Of a DNA stretch of 64,000 bases, positions 1 through 9,308 are shown piece by piece. Under the pieces are notes generated by a model. It made no database searches and had not been told where the DNA came from. It saw only the letters and a list, made by a program, of their open reading frames with translations. Where the stretch lies: contig CAVSAJ010000003.1 in the NCBI GenBank assembly GCA_963725895.1, positions 1 through 64,000 on the forward strand, written 5' to 3'. The stretch comes from Bog-473 sp963725895 (GTDB taxonomy: Bacteria > Actinomycetota > Acidimicrobiia > Acidimicrobiales > RAAP-2). The position numbers and the translations under genes were made by a program. Each line of letters begins with the position of its first letter. The first letter of the stretch is position 1.

Positions 1-1974
1 CGATCATGACGGCAGCGGCCGAGAGCACGACCCGACCCGAGGTGCGACCGAGCCGACCATGGCGTGCTCGGGATCGGCATGAGTCTCGTAGCGCTCCTTG
101 GCCGCGGAAGCAGGAACAGCGTGTAGTCCATGGCCACGCCGAACACCATCGCCCGAAGAACATCGGTCCCCAGGCGTCGACGAAGCCCTGCGGCTGGAAG
201 TGCAGCGGGCCCGAGAGCCACCCGTCCTGGAAGATGAGCCGGGCGATGCCGAAGGCGCCGGCGACCGAGAGCCCGGTGATGGCTACGCCGGCGGCGGCGA
301 TCATCGGGGCGCCCAGCGCGATCAGCAGCAGCACGAACCCCACGACCAGGAGGAGCCCGAACACGAGCGGCGTGTCGCGGAGCGGGGTCTGCAGGTCGTG
401 GTTCTCCGCCGCCGCCCCGCCGACCAGCGAGCCCGTCGGCAGCTCGGAGCGCAGCCGGTCGATGGTGTTGGCGGCAGCCACGGTCGAGGGCCCGTCGTGG
501 GCACAACCTGGTTGAGCGTCCAGCCGCCGCAGTGGGACCGGGCACCGTGCCGGCGACGCCCGGTCGTGCGCCAGCGTGGCAAGTGCCGCCCGCTCGGACG
601 ATGCCGGGACCAGGACTTGCGAGCGTGCCCGGGGCGCCTGGTCCGAAGGCCGCCACCACCTGGTCGTAGCCGATCCGGGCATTGGCGGTGGCGGGGACGA
701 TGGTGATCGACGGCATGTTCGTGCGCAGGCCGATCACCGGGGCGGCGGCCAGCGAGGATCACCGAGCGCGGCGCGCCGGCCCACAGGGGGTGGCGCCACA
801 CGAAGCGGCCCCAGCGGTGTAGCCACGGTCGAGACGGCCCTCCCGACCCTCGGGGCGGGAGCGGCCCAACGGATGCGCCCGGCGTTGATCCGGGTGCCGA
901 GCTTGCCCAGCACAGCGGCAGCAGGGTCAAGGTGGCCGCCAGCACGGCCACCACCGACAGCATGATGCCGAGAGCCATGGAGCGGAACGCGGGGCTCGGC
1001 ACGATAAGGATCGCGGCGAGCGCGCCAGCACCGTCAGCGCGCTGAAGGCGACGGCCTTGCCTGCCGTGTCGAGGGTCTCGGCCACCGCGGCCACCACGAC
1101 GTCGTGATCCCCGGGTCGCGCTCCACGCCGTTCGAGCGCGGCCCGAAAGCGCACGACGAGGAAGAGGGCGTAGTCGATGCCCAGCGCCAGGGCGAACATC
1201 AGGGCGAAGTTCAGCGCCCAGATCGACACCGGCGTCACGTGGGTGGTCAGCACCAGGGCGCCGGCGGCGACCATGAGACCGACCATGGTGAGCAGCAGCG
1301 GCAGGCCGGCAGCGACCAGGCTCCCGAAGGCGATGACCAAGATGACCATCGTCACGGGCCAGGAGAGCATCTCTGAGCGGAGCATGGCCGAGCGGTTGGC
1401 GTTGTTGAAGTTGGCCCACAAGGCGCTGTCGCCTGTGAGCGTCACCGAGATGCCGGGGCGGGAGAGCTTCGAGAGCGGACCGTTGAGGGAGTCGGCCGCG
1501 TTCACCATCGCGTTGGGGTCCGCCGCGGCCCCGGCGGTGACGATCGCCGTGCGGCCGTCGCGCGACAGCGAGACGCCGGGGCGGGGCAGCGACACGGGGA
1601 CACGTCGGGGTCGGCCCGGAGCGTGCGCGCCGACCTCGGCGACCACGTGCTGGGCTCGGGGCTGGCGGCGATCGGGCCGTTGTGGTCGACGATCACCACC
1701 TGGAGGGCCGTCGAGCCCAGGCCAGCGAAGTCCGCTGGACGATGTCCCGGGCCTTGACCGACTGGCTGGTCGAGTCCTGCCAGCCGGCGCCGGCCAGCGC
1801 GTGCTCGACGCGCACGGCGAAGAACCCGAAGGCGCCGACGATCAGCAGCCACAGGGGGTGCCGAAGTGGCTCGCCGTCCAGCGGCCCAACCGGGCCAGTT
1901 GGCCGCCGTGACGGCGCCTTCCGCGATCCTCGCGCGGCAAGGCCCTGCTCACGCCCGTGCGCCTCCAGTTCCAT
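1..1974 (-). pseudogene. MMPL-family (RND-type) transporter, frameshifted and cut by the window edge
   Basis: Reading the minus strand in several frames recovers a continuous MMPL transporter: an N-terminal membrane anchor near 1850-1900, a periplasmic section, then the typical membrane block near 1150-1400 ('VILVIAFGSLVAAGLPLLL', 'LALGIDYALFLVVRFR'), and a second membrane block at 1-500. At least four frame changes are needed (near 1650, 1500, 1000 and 500-800), so no single ORF encodes it. The likely start is the ATG at 1974. MMPL proteins export lipids or hydrophobic compounds across the inner membrane. It diverges from the CsoR-like gene, and two CsoR-type operators sit in the shared intergenic region, so it may be controlled with the sulfur genes. 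True decay and assembly indels cannot be separated here. The family call is firm; the substrate is unknown. Confidence 0.75.
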
Positions 1975-2012
1975 CGTCGATGCCACCGGCGCCGTCCTCC
2001 TCGGTTGTCCAT

Positions 2013-2028
2013 ATACCCCAGGGGGTAT
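2013..2028. promoter_or_regulatory. CsoR/CstR-type operator, site 1
   Basis: The 16-bp near-palindrome ATACCCCAGGGGGTAT matches the pattern bound by CsoR/CstR-family repressors (ATACCC-N-GGGTAT core). It lies between the divergent MMPL gene and the CsoR-like gene, 24 bp (start to start) from site 2, so both sites can act on either promoter. Confidence 0.8.
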
Positions 2029-2036
2029 GATCGCAG

Positions 2037-2052
2037 ATACCCCGAGGGGTAT
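2037..2052. promoter_or_regulatory. CsoR/CstR-type operator, site 2
   Basis: The 16-bp sequence ATACCCCGAGGGGTAT has arms ATACCCC and GGGGTAT that pair perfectly around two central bases. It lies 44 bp before the start codon of the CsoR-like gene, a position consistent with autoregulation. Confidence 0.85.
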
Positions 2053-2096
2053 AACCTCGAGATGGCACAAGGCGCTCGAGAGCGAGGACGACTGAC

Positions 2097-2366
2097 ATGC
2101 AACTGCCTGAAGAGGTGATCCGCGACGTGCGCACACGCCTGCACCGAGTGGCAGGCCAACTCGAGGGGATCGAGCGGATGCTCGACGACGGCCACGAGTA
2201 CCACGACGTGGTCGCGCAGATCTCGGCCGCGAACAAGGCGCTCGAGCAGGCCGGGTTCCGGCTGGTGGCCGCTGGCCTGACCTACTGCGTGGCGAACCCC
2301 GAGCTGGCGGAGGGCGAAGGGTACCCACTGGAGGAGGTCCAGCGGATGTTCATGAAACTGGCCTGA
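2097..2366 (+). CDS. CsoR/CstR-family transcriptional regulator with one conserved Cys missing
   Basis: A small all-helical repressor of 89 aa, the normal size for the DUF156/CsoR family. The family signature is clear: 'RLHRVAGQLEGIERML' at 14-29 and 'QISAANKALEQ' at 41-51. Family members sense Cu(I), Ni/Co, formaldehyde or persulfides. The first sensing Cys, normally in a 'xCxDV' motif, is replaced by Tyr35 ('EYHDVV'); only Cys64 ('TYCV') remains, and the His of the copper site is absent. A copper-sensing role is therefore unlikely. The neighbouring sulfur genes and three matching operators suggest a persulfide-responsive (CstR-like) repressor, but with one Cys the usual inter-protomer di- or trisulfide cannot form in the standard way. 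Family call firm; ligand inferred. Confidence 0.88.
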   Translation: MQLPEEVIRDVRTRLHRVAGQLEGIERMLDDGHEYHDVVAQISAANKALEQAGFRLVAAGLTYCVANPELAEGEGYPLEEVQRMFMKLA

Positions 2367-2527
2367 GCCGCGAGACGGATTCGAGGGAAGCGGATGAGAA
2401 CGACCATCCGCTCAAAGTCGGCTGGTCATCAGACTGATGTCGGCACGAAACCCGGCAATGTCGCTCTCGGTGGAAGCTCGAAATCAAATAGGGACGAATT
2501 TCCCTATTCGGCAAGCCAGTGCAGCTA

Positions 2528-2543
2528 ATACCCTGGGGGGTAT
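2528..2543. promoter_or_regulatory. CsoR/CstR-type operator, site 3
   Basis: ATACCCTGGGGGGTAT, the third copy of the operator pattern, ends 16 bp before the OsmC-like start codon and overlaps the expected promoter of the sulfur operon. It links the operon at 2560-5081 to the regulator at 2097. Confidence 0.8.
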
Positions 2544-2559
2544 ATGGAGCGAAAGCGGG

Positions 2560-2965
2560 ATGGATCGCATGAGTGACGTCATCCGGGTAAGTCATAAGAA
2601 CGCAGATCTCTTCGAGATCGCCGTCCGTCACCATCTGGTGCATGTGGACCAGCCGATCGAGGCTGGGGGGTCGGATTCCGCTCCCACGCCCACCGAGCTG
2701 TTCGTGGCCAGCCTGGCTTCGTGCGTGGCTTTCTACGCGGCGATACCTCGCCCGCCACAGCCTGCCGACGGAGGGGTTGTCGGTCGAGGCCCCGTTCACC
2801 ATGGCCGAGCGACCGGCGCGGGTGGGTCAGATCAACGTGTTGATCGATCTGCCGACGGGGGTGCCGGACGATCGGCGAGCGGCACTGTTGGCGGTGGCAT
2901 CGCACTGCACAGTGCACAACACCTTGGAAGACCCTCCAGAGGTGAGCATCGAGCTCGCAGCTTGA
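2560..2965 (+). CDS. OsmC-like protein, frameshifted
   Basis: The first part (2560 to about 2740) reads 'SDSAPTPTELFVASLASC', typical of OsmC/Ohr-fold proteins, including the peroxidatic-type Cys in 'SLASCVAF'. The second part continues in another frame as 'RYLARHSLPTEGLSVEA' and 'LAVASHCTVHNTLEDPPEV', holding the second conserved Cys ('SHCTVHNTL'), and stops at 2965. A one- or two-base indel near 2741 joins them. OsmC-type proteins reduce organic hydroperoxides, and some act with sulfane sulfur. The start is taken at ATG 2560, ten bases after GGAG; ATG 2569 is possible. It is the first gene behind operator site 3, with the SQR-like gene 50 bp downstream. Confidence 0.75.
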
Positions 2966-3015
2966 GATCCACCGAAGATCATCTGAGGGATGAGGGCGAG
3001 AGAACGGGAGATTGG

Positions 3016-4284
3016 ATGCATCGAATCGTCGTCTTGGGGGCGGGAACCGGCGGGACGTTGGCCGCGAACCGGCTCCGTCGCGCCTATGGCGAGACCGAGG
3101 CGTCCATCACGGTGGTCGACCAGGACGACCGCCACGTCTACCAGCCCGGACTCCTGTTCGTTCCCTTCGGACTCACCCACGGAGAGGACATCGTGCGACC
3201 CCGCGGCCGCCAACTCCACCGGGGCATCGAGTACCTGGTGGATCCCGTCGACCGCGTCGAACTCGACGAGCGCCGAGTCCACCTCAGCGATGGCCGGGAG
3301 CTGTCCTATGACGTCCTGGTCGTGGCCACCGGTGCCGTGCTGGCGCCCGAGGAGACCGCAGGGCTGACCTGCGACGGCTGGATGGAGAAGGTCTTCACCT
3401 TCTACGACCTGGAGGGCGCACGGGCGCTCGCGGAGCAGCTCGAATTCTTCGAGGGCGGTCGCCTCGTCGTGAACATCGTCGAGATGCCGATCAAGTGCCC
3501 AGTCGCTCCGCTCGAGTTCTGCTTTCTGGCCGACTGGTACTTCCGCCAGCAGGAGGTGCGCGACAAGGTGGAGCTCACCTTCGTCACGCCGCTCAACGGC
3601 GCGTTCACCAAGCCTGTGGCGAGCCACCGCCTCGGGGGGATGCTCGACGAACGCGGCATCAAGCTGGTCACCGAGTTCAACACCGGGGAGGTCGACGGTG
3701 CCGGCGGCAAGCTGATGTCCTACGACGAACCCGAGGTTGGTTTTGATCTCGCCGTGGTGATACCGGTCCACAACGGGGCCGCCTACGTCACCCGGTCGCC
3801 AGGACTCGGGGACCCGCTCGGCTTCGTACCGACCGATGAGCACACCCTGCAGTCGACCGTTTCACCGGACGTGTTCGCCATCGGCGACGCGGCCGCGGTA
3901 CCGACCTCCAAGGCGGGATCGGTGACACATTTCGAGGGTGAAGTGCTCGTGGAGAATGTCCGGAGGTTCCTCGCCGGACTCACGCTCGACGCCTCCTACG
4001 ACGGTCATGCCAACTGTTTCATCGAGACCGGGTTCTCCAAGGCCATGCTCATCGACTTCAACTACGACACCGAACCCCTGCCCGGTCGCTTCCCCTCTTC
4101 CGTGGGCCTTCCCCTCATGAAGGAGTCCCATCTCAACCACCTGGGGAAGCTGCTCTTCCAATGGTTCTACTGGCACACCCTCCTGCCCGGCCGTGACATC
4201 CCCGGCGTGCACAGCGCCATGCCGAACGCGGCAAGGAGGGGAGGCAAGCCCCGAGTGAGGAGGTATCTGCATCATGACGACTGA
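3016..4284 (+). CDS. Sulfide:quinone oxidoreductase-like FAD/NAD(P)-binding protein
   Basis: 422 aa. The N-terminal FAD Rossmann motif 'VVLGAGTGGTLAANRL' starts at residue 4, followed by 'DDRHVYQPGLLFVPFG', 'VVATGAVLAPEE' and the C-terminal FAD motif 'VFAIGDAAAVPTSKAG'. 'MPIKCPVAPLEFCF' near residue 157 carries the conserved Cys of SQR-family enzymes; another Cys lies in 'GHANCFIETGF'. SQRs oxidise sulfide to sulfane sulfur and pass electrons to the quinone pool at the membrane. The start follows 'GGGAGATTGG' by a few bases. The stop overlaps the start of the TusE-like gene by 11 bp, indicating translational coupling. The window also encodes MenB, consistent with menaquinone as acceptor. SQR is the best assignment; related flavoproteins are not excluded. 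Confidence 0.85.
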   Translation: MHRIVVLGAGTGGTLAANRLRRAYGETEASITVVDQDDRHVYQPGLLFVPFGLTHGEDIVRPRGRQLHRGIEYLVDPVDRVELDERRVHLSDGRELSYDVLVVATGAVLAPEETAGLTCDGWMEKVFTFYDLEGARALAEQLEFFEGGRLVVNIVEMPIKCPVAPLEFCFLADWYFRQQEVRDKVELTFVTPLNGAFTKPVASHRLGGMLDERGIKLVTEFNTGEVDGAGGKLMSYDEPEVGFDLAVVIPVHNGAAYVTRSPGLGDPLGFVPTDEHTLQSTVSPDVFAIGDAAAVPTSKAGSVTHFEGEVLVENVRRFLAGLTLDASYDGHANCFIETGFSKAMLIDFNYDTEPLPGRFPSSVGLPLMKESHLNHLGKLLFQWFYWHTLLPGRDIPGVHSAMPNAARRGGKPRVRRYLHHDD

Positions 4285-4590
4285 CACCATCGCCGGCACC
4301 GCCGTCGAACTGAACGACGAGGGATTCCTGGTCGACCCGTCCCAGTGGACGGAAGAGATGGCCGTCGAGTTGGCACACCGTGAGGACATCGATCTCCTCA
4401 CCGAGCGTCACTGGCAGGTCATCCGCTTCATGCGCCAGCAGTACGAGGCCTCGGGCTCCGGCCCAAATGTGCGGATGTTGGCCAAGATGTCCGGAATACC
4501 CATCAAGGAGCTCTACCAGCTCTTCCCGAAGGGCCCGGCCAAGACCGCCGCCAAGATCGCAGGGATTCCCAAACCCACGGCTGCATCTGA
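4274..4590 (+). CDS. TusE/DsrC-family sulfur-carrier-like protein, 3' frameshift
   Basis: About 105 aa. 'LTERHWQVIRFMRQQYE', 'PNVRMLAKMSG' and 'LYQLFPKGPAKTAAKIAG' are DsrC/TusE family signatures. As written, the frame passes 'PKPT' and then runs on through the next gene to 5038. Inserting one G after base 4580 gives PKPT-Gly-Cys-Ile-stop at 4588-4590, the canonical DsrC/TusE end with the sulfur-carrying penultimate Cys. The second Cys seen in true DsrC is Ala in 'KTAAKIAG', so the repaired protein is TusE-like with a single Cys. These proteins accept persulfide sulfur from partners such as DsrE. The missing G lies in a short G run and looks like a consensus error. Confidence 0.85.
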
Positions 4591-4613
4591 TCCCTCACGA
4601 AAGGAGCACGCAC

Positions 4614-5081
4614 ATGGGCGAAGCCATCGAAAAGGTGTCGATCATCATGTCCAAGGGGTCGCTGGAAGGCGTCTATCCCGGCTTGATCATGGCCAACGGA
4701 GCGCGCGCCGAGGGGATCGAAGCCAATCTCTTCTTTACGTTCTTCGGCCTCGACGCCATCAACAAAAAGCGGCTCGAACACCTGAAGGTGGCCGCTGTTG
4801 GCAATCCGGGAATGCACATGGCAAGCCTGATCGGTGTTTTGCCCGGCATGTCGGCCATCGCGACCCACATGATGGAGAGGAAGATGGAGCAGCACGACAT
4901 CCCGGGCGTGCCCGAGTTCATGGAGATGATCGCCGATACTGGCTGTGGGCTCTACACGTGCAAGGCCTCGGTGGACCTGTTCGGCTTCACCAAGGACGAC
5001 TTCATCGACCAGGTCGAAGACATCATCACCGTGGGTGAGTTCTATGGGAAGGCCGCCGGCGGGGAGATCATCTTCACTTAG
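4614..5081 (+). CDS. DsrE/DsrF-like sulfur-relay protein
   Basis: 155 aa. The start at 4614 is set by the AAAGGAG ribosome-binding site eight bases upstream. The sequence opens with 'VSIIMSKGSLEGVYPGLIMA', typical of DsrE/F/H-like (peroxiredoxin-like) proteins, and carries a two-Cys motif 'DTGCGLYTCKASVDLFG' near 108-124. Proteins of this type hold sulfane sulfur on Cys and exchange it with TusE/DsrC or rhodanese partners in the cytoplasm. It is the last gene of the operon after the OsmC-like, SQR-like and TusE-like genes and was presumably co-transcribed from the promoter at operator site 3. Confidence 0.88.
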   Translation: MGEAIEKVSIIMSKGSLEGVYPGLIMANGARAEGIEANLFFTFFGLDAINKKRLEHLKVAAVGNPGMHMASLIGVLPGMSAIATHMMERKMEQHDIPGVPEFMEMIADTGCGLYTCKASVDLFGFTKDDFIDQVEDIITVGEFYGKAAGGEIIFT

Positions 5082-5229
5082 TGGGGTGGGACTGCGATTC
5101 GCGCGCACGGGTCGAGCGGAAACGCGCAACGACGAACCTTCTGATCATCGGTGGTCTCGGCTGCAGAAGTGAAGGTAGTCTTGCGTTTCAGCGTTGTGTC
5201 GCGCATGTCGTTCGGCTCGCATCGAGGGG

Positions 5230-7816
5230 ATGCCTGTGTCGAGGATTGTTCGGTTGGTGGTGGCCATCGTCGCTCTGGGGGCTTGTCTAGCCGTCCCCGG
5301 CGAAGCGTTTTCAATTTCATCCCCTGCTCGGGCGTCGAGAGTCGCAACCGAGACACCTGGCCTTGCGTACATGGACCGATTCATCGGCACGCCGAACCGC
5401 TCCGTGAGCTTGCCCGCACGTTCGTCAGCAAAGAAGAAGCGCGTACCGAAGATCACGTTGGACCCGTTAAGCGTGACCATCGCATCAGGAAGCAAGGTCA
5501 AGTTTAAGTCAAGCGCCTCGGGCAGGCCGGCTCCGACCGTGCAGTGGGAGGTCTCGACCAACTCTGGGACCACCTTTGTCCCCATCAGCGGCGCGACCTC
5601 GACTGTCCCCATCAGCGGTGGGACCTCGACGAAATACTCGTTCACGGCCGCCACCGGCGAGAACGGTGACCGGTACGAGGCCGTCTTCACCAACTCGGTG
5701 GGCTCGGCTACCACCACGGCGGCGATCCTCACGGTCACGGCTCCACCGGCCATCACCACCGACCCCTCGAACGCGACCGTGGCCTCCGGCGACACGGCGA
5801 CCTTTACGCGCGGCAGCCACCGGCACCCCGAACCCGACCGTGCAGTGGGAGGTCTCCACCAACGGTGGCACCACCTTCGCCCCCATCAGCGGTGCGACGT
5901 CGACCACCTACTCGTTCACCGCCACGACCAGCGAGAACGGTGACGGGTACGAGGCCGTCTTCACCAACTCGGTGGGCTCGGCCACCACGGCGGCGGCGAC
6001 CCTCACGGTCACGGCTCCACCGGTCATCACCACGGACCCCTCGAGTGTGACCGTGGCCTCGGGGGACACGGCGACCTTCACGGCGGCGGCCACCGGCACG
6101 CCGAACCCGACCGTCCAGTGGGAGGTCTCGACCAACGCTGGGACCACCTTCGCCCCGATCAGCGGGGCGACGTCGACCACCTACTCGTTCACGGCCACCA
6201 CCGCCGAGAACGGTGACGAGTACGAGGCGGTCTTCACCAACTCGGTGGGCTCGGCCACCACCACGGCGGCGACCCTCACGGTCACCGTTCCGACCACGGC
6301 GCCCGCCATCACCACCAGCCCCTCGAGTGCGACCGTCGCCTCGGGAGACACGGCGAGCTTTACGGCGGCGGCGACCGGCACGCCGAACCCGACCGTGCAG
6401 TGGGAGGTCTCGACCGACGCTGGCGACGACCTTCACCGCGGATCAGTGCGGGCGACGTCGACCACCTACTCCTTCACGGCCACCACCAGCCAGAACGGTG
6501 ACGAGTACGAGGCGGTCTTCACCAACTCGGTCGGCACGGCCACCACCACGGCGGCGACCCTCACCGTCACCGCTCCACCTGTCATCACCACGACCCCTCC
6601 AGCGTGACCGTCGCCTCCGGGAGACACGGCGACCTTCACGGCGGCGGCCACCGGCACCCCGAACCCGACCGTGCAGTGGGAGGTCTCGACCAACGCCGGG
6701 ACCACCTTCACCCCCATCGGCGGGGCGACGTCGACCACCTATGCCTTCACGGCCACAGCCACCGAGAACGGTGACGAGTACGAGGCGGTCTTCACCAACT
6801 CGGTCGGCTCGGCCACCACCGCGGCGGCCACCCTCACGGTCACCGCTCCACCGACCATCACCACGAACCCCTCGAGCGTGACGGTCGCCTCGGGCGGCAC
6901 GGCGAGCTTCACCGCGGCGGCCACCGGGTCACGCCGACCCCGACCGTGCAGTGGGAGGTCTCGACCAACGCCGGCGACCACGTTCTGCCCCGATCGGCGG
7001 TGCCACGTCGACCACCTATTCGTTCACGGCCACAGCCACCGAGAACGGTGACGAGTACGAGGCGGTCTTCACCAACTCGGTCGGCACGGCCACCACCACG
7101 GCGGCGACCCTCACCGTCACCACCGCTCCCAGCCATGAGAGCTTCAACGAACTGGTCTGGATATGCGGAAACCGGCTCGACCTTCGACGCGGTGACGGGC
7201 AGTTGGGCGGTTCCCACCGTCACCTGCACCGGTACGCAGTCGGCTTACTCGGCACAATGGATCGGCATCGACGGCGACACCAGCTCGACGGTCGAGCAGG
7301 ACGGGACAGAGGCGGACTGCTTCAGCGGAGCGGCCAGCTACGACGCCTGGTACGAGCTGTACGGAGACAACAGCGAAAACGGAGGGTCGGAGATCGAACT
7401 CAGCACGTCCAGCTACCCGGTCGTCGCCAGGGGATGCAATCACCGCTTCAGTCAGCGAGACGAGCAGCGTATGGACATTCGCCCTCACCGACACTTCGAC
7501 CAAGCACACGAACTGGACCTTCGCCAGTGCCGGCATCAGCTTTCTCTGCTGCACAGTCCTCTGCCGAGTGGATCGTCGAACGACCGGAGATCTGCAGTAG
7601 GATCCTGCTCGTTCTCTTCGCTCGCCGACTTCGGCACGACCAGTTTGAGCTGATGCGGTGACGACGACTGCACAGCTGACCGACGCACCGATCGACTCAT
7701 TCTCGAATGTGGAGATCGAGATGGTCAACACGGCGGACACCTACGTCCTCGCCCTGCCCAGCGAACTCGGTAGCGGGGGAGACAAGTTTACCGATACTTG
7801 GGAGGCAGCCAGCTGA
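5230..7816 (+). pseudogene. Secreted Ig-repeat glutamic (G1/eqolisin) endopeptidase, multiply frameshifted
   Basis: Joining frames gives one large secreted protein. A signal peptide 'VRLVVAIVALGACLAVPG' follows the start (ATG 5230, or GTG 5236 six bases after GAGGGG). Six Ig-like domains of about 90 aa follow, then a C-terminal G1 peptidase domain from about 7140: 'STNWSGYAETGSTFDAVTG', 'SAQWIGIDGDTSS' with the catalytic Gln, 'AEWIVERPEI' with the catalytic Glu, ending 'FTDTWEAAS' at 7816. G1 peptidases are acid-active and extracellular. At least five frame changes occur (near 5811, 6597, 6930, 7130 and 7440), mostly inside the repeats. Both catalytic residues and the C-terminus are intact once frames are joined, so assembly error in a repeat-rich gene is as likely as true decay. 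Confidence 0.8.
5440..7125 (+). repeat. Six tandem Ig-like domain repeats (about 270-290 bp each)
   Basis: A conserved nucleotide core (CGACCGTGCAGTGGGAGGTC and close variants) recurs near 5537, 5838, 6109, 6399, 6668 and 6946. Each unit encodes a beta-sandwich domain with 'PTVQWEVSTN', 'GATSTTYSFTA' and 'YEAVFTNSVG'. Units 2-6 are nearly identical in DNA, implying recent duplication; unit 1 is more diverged. Spacings of 271, 290, 269 and 278 reflect indels. Confidence 0.85.
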
Positions 7817-8359
7817 TTCGGCCCTTTCCCAGGACTCAGTTGCTCGCTCTCTTCTGATCAACATCAGGTCTCAGCTTGATCCTCCGTTCTTTGCCACATC
7901 AGTCTGAGCCATCGACATGAATAGTCCAAAACATGGCGTTTCCGACTGCCTTCGAGGCGGCCGGGTTGATCCAACACTTCACAGCGCTCGAAGGCTGCCT
8001 CGCCAGCCCAGCGGGGAACACACGCGGTCGTCGGAACCATCACGGCACGTGTCGCGACGCGCGGTACCGTGATCATCGGTCGAAACCCAGTCCTGGAACT
8101 CGCATCCGTACAAGCGTTCCCGACGGTATGAGATGGTTCAGGTTGGCCTCTTTTGAGAACCGCGGTGAGAACCAAACGGCATTAATAATCGGCAAATGCT
8201 GTCACTCGATGTCATCGTCTGACCGCTGAACCAGAGGCTATAAGTCCAGTTCATAGGGTCTAAATGGCACCTGTTGACAAGCTTCGTCACGGCGCGTTCA
8301 ACGCCCCGGCTGGCGCTACAGATCAGAAGATTGGGGGTTGCTTCCGTCGTTCAACAGGC
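7817..8359. other. 543-bp stretch without a supported gene
   Basis: Only one short plus-strand frame (7933-8229) exists; it has no recognisable domain, no good ribosome-binding site and atypical composition. The stretch is clearly less GC-rich than its surroundings. No tRNA-like cloverleaf or strong hairpin was seen. Confidence 0.4.
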
Positions 8360-9023
8360 TTAGGTCAGAGCGTAGGGTTTCGCTCGGTGCGCTCTCCCGA
8401 GGCGCATGTGAAGCGAGATGAACCCGGCTGCAAGCGCCGCGTAGAAGCACCAGAGCGACGCAAATCCATCAGCGGTGAGTCGAGCCAAGATGACCACTGC
8501 TATCAGATTCGCGACGCCGAAGATCGTAATGTCCCGGTAGCCCGAACAGAGGAGCGATCCACACGTCGCAAGCACGTAGAGACCGATAATCAGGATTCCG
8601 TTGCGAAGCCCGATGCTATAAGCGAGATGGTGCGCGCCCAGGCTGACGGAGACCGGCCCTCGCAACATGGTGATCAGCAGGATGGTCGCCACGCCGATGC
8701 CGAGGCCGACAAAGGGAGCGATGATCCATCGTCGTTGTGATGTCGGTTGAAGCTTCCAGATCGAGAGAGGCACCAGGATCGGGACGACCACCATGGCAAT
8801 CACCAAGTAGATCCACATTGCGAGGCGTCCGAGCCAGTGCGGAACGGGTCCCTCGAGACTCCACCACACGAGCGATTCATCGAGCTGATGAACTCCGAGT
8901 ACGAGCGGCAACGGTCGCGAACAACAGGTGATTGTCCTGTCCGCGGAGGTGCCGGTACGCGTCGATACCGATGGCGGTGACCACCAGTCCCCCGACAAGA
9001 TCGCCTTCGGGGGAGAAGCACAC
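8360..9023 (-). CDS. DUF6629-family membrane protein, frameshifted
   Basis: The start is taken at GTG 9023, giving 'VCFSPEGDLVGGLVVTAIG', the usual DUF6629 opening ('MCFSAEADLVGG'-like). Near 8912 the frame must change once to continue with 'PLVLGVHQLDESLVWWSLEG', the family's most conserved stretch, then about six hydrophobic segments ('LAMWIYLVIAMVVVPIL', 'NGILIIGLYVLATCGSLL' and others) to the stop at 8360. The function of this small polytopic family is unknown. A one-base indel splits it; both halves are otherwise intact. It lies downstream of the two GAF-ANTAR genes on the same strand, with a 285-bp gap in which I see no gene. Confidence 0.72.
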
Positions 9024-9308
9024 GCGCTCAAACGTATCGCCTTCTGGGTTCGCTCCCGACTGTAGGGTGCTCTTTTCCCTGAATCGATCGAAGGATCTCC
9101 ACTCTCCCTCAGGGTTGGCGTTCCAAGTGGGGGAGAGCATTTTCGTCACCTTCCACCCGAGATCGTGGTCGGCGGACCGGCATTTCTCTCCGTTCGAGCT
9201 CAGAACGTGAAGCGTCTTGGAGTCCGGCCTGAACCGAGCACCGAAGCCGATCAGCCTGGTCACAGCGGACGGCATTGCCCTGGGTCATCGTTCAGCCGAT
9301 GAGTCAGG

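Noticed and set aside
2437..4284. A single 615-codon frame covering OsmC-like and SQR-like sequence
   Set aside because: Between about 2741 and 3016 the frame is out of register with the OsmC C-terminus; the two genes are separate, with their own starts, and the fusion is an artefact of the indel.
4274..5038. A 254-codon TusE-like fusion protein
   Set aside because: After codon 101 or so the translation is the wrong frame of dsrE; a one-base repair gives the normal TusE end.
7933..8229. A 98-codon plus-strand frame in the AT-richer gap
   Set aside because: No ribosome-binding site, no domain, unlikely composition; kept as non-coding.
8264..8740. A 158-codon plus-strand frame
   Set aside because: Antisense to the DUF6629 gene, whose conserved motifs are clear on the minus strand.
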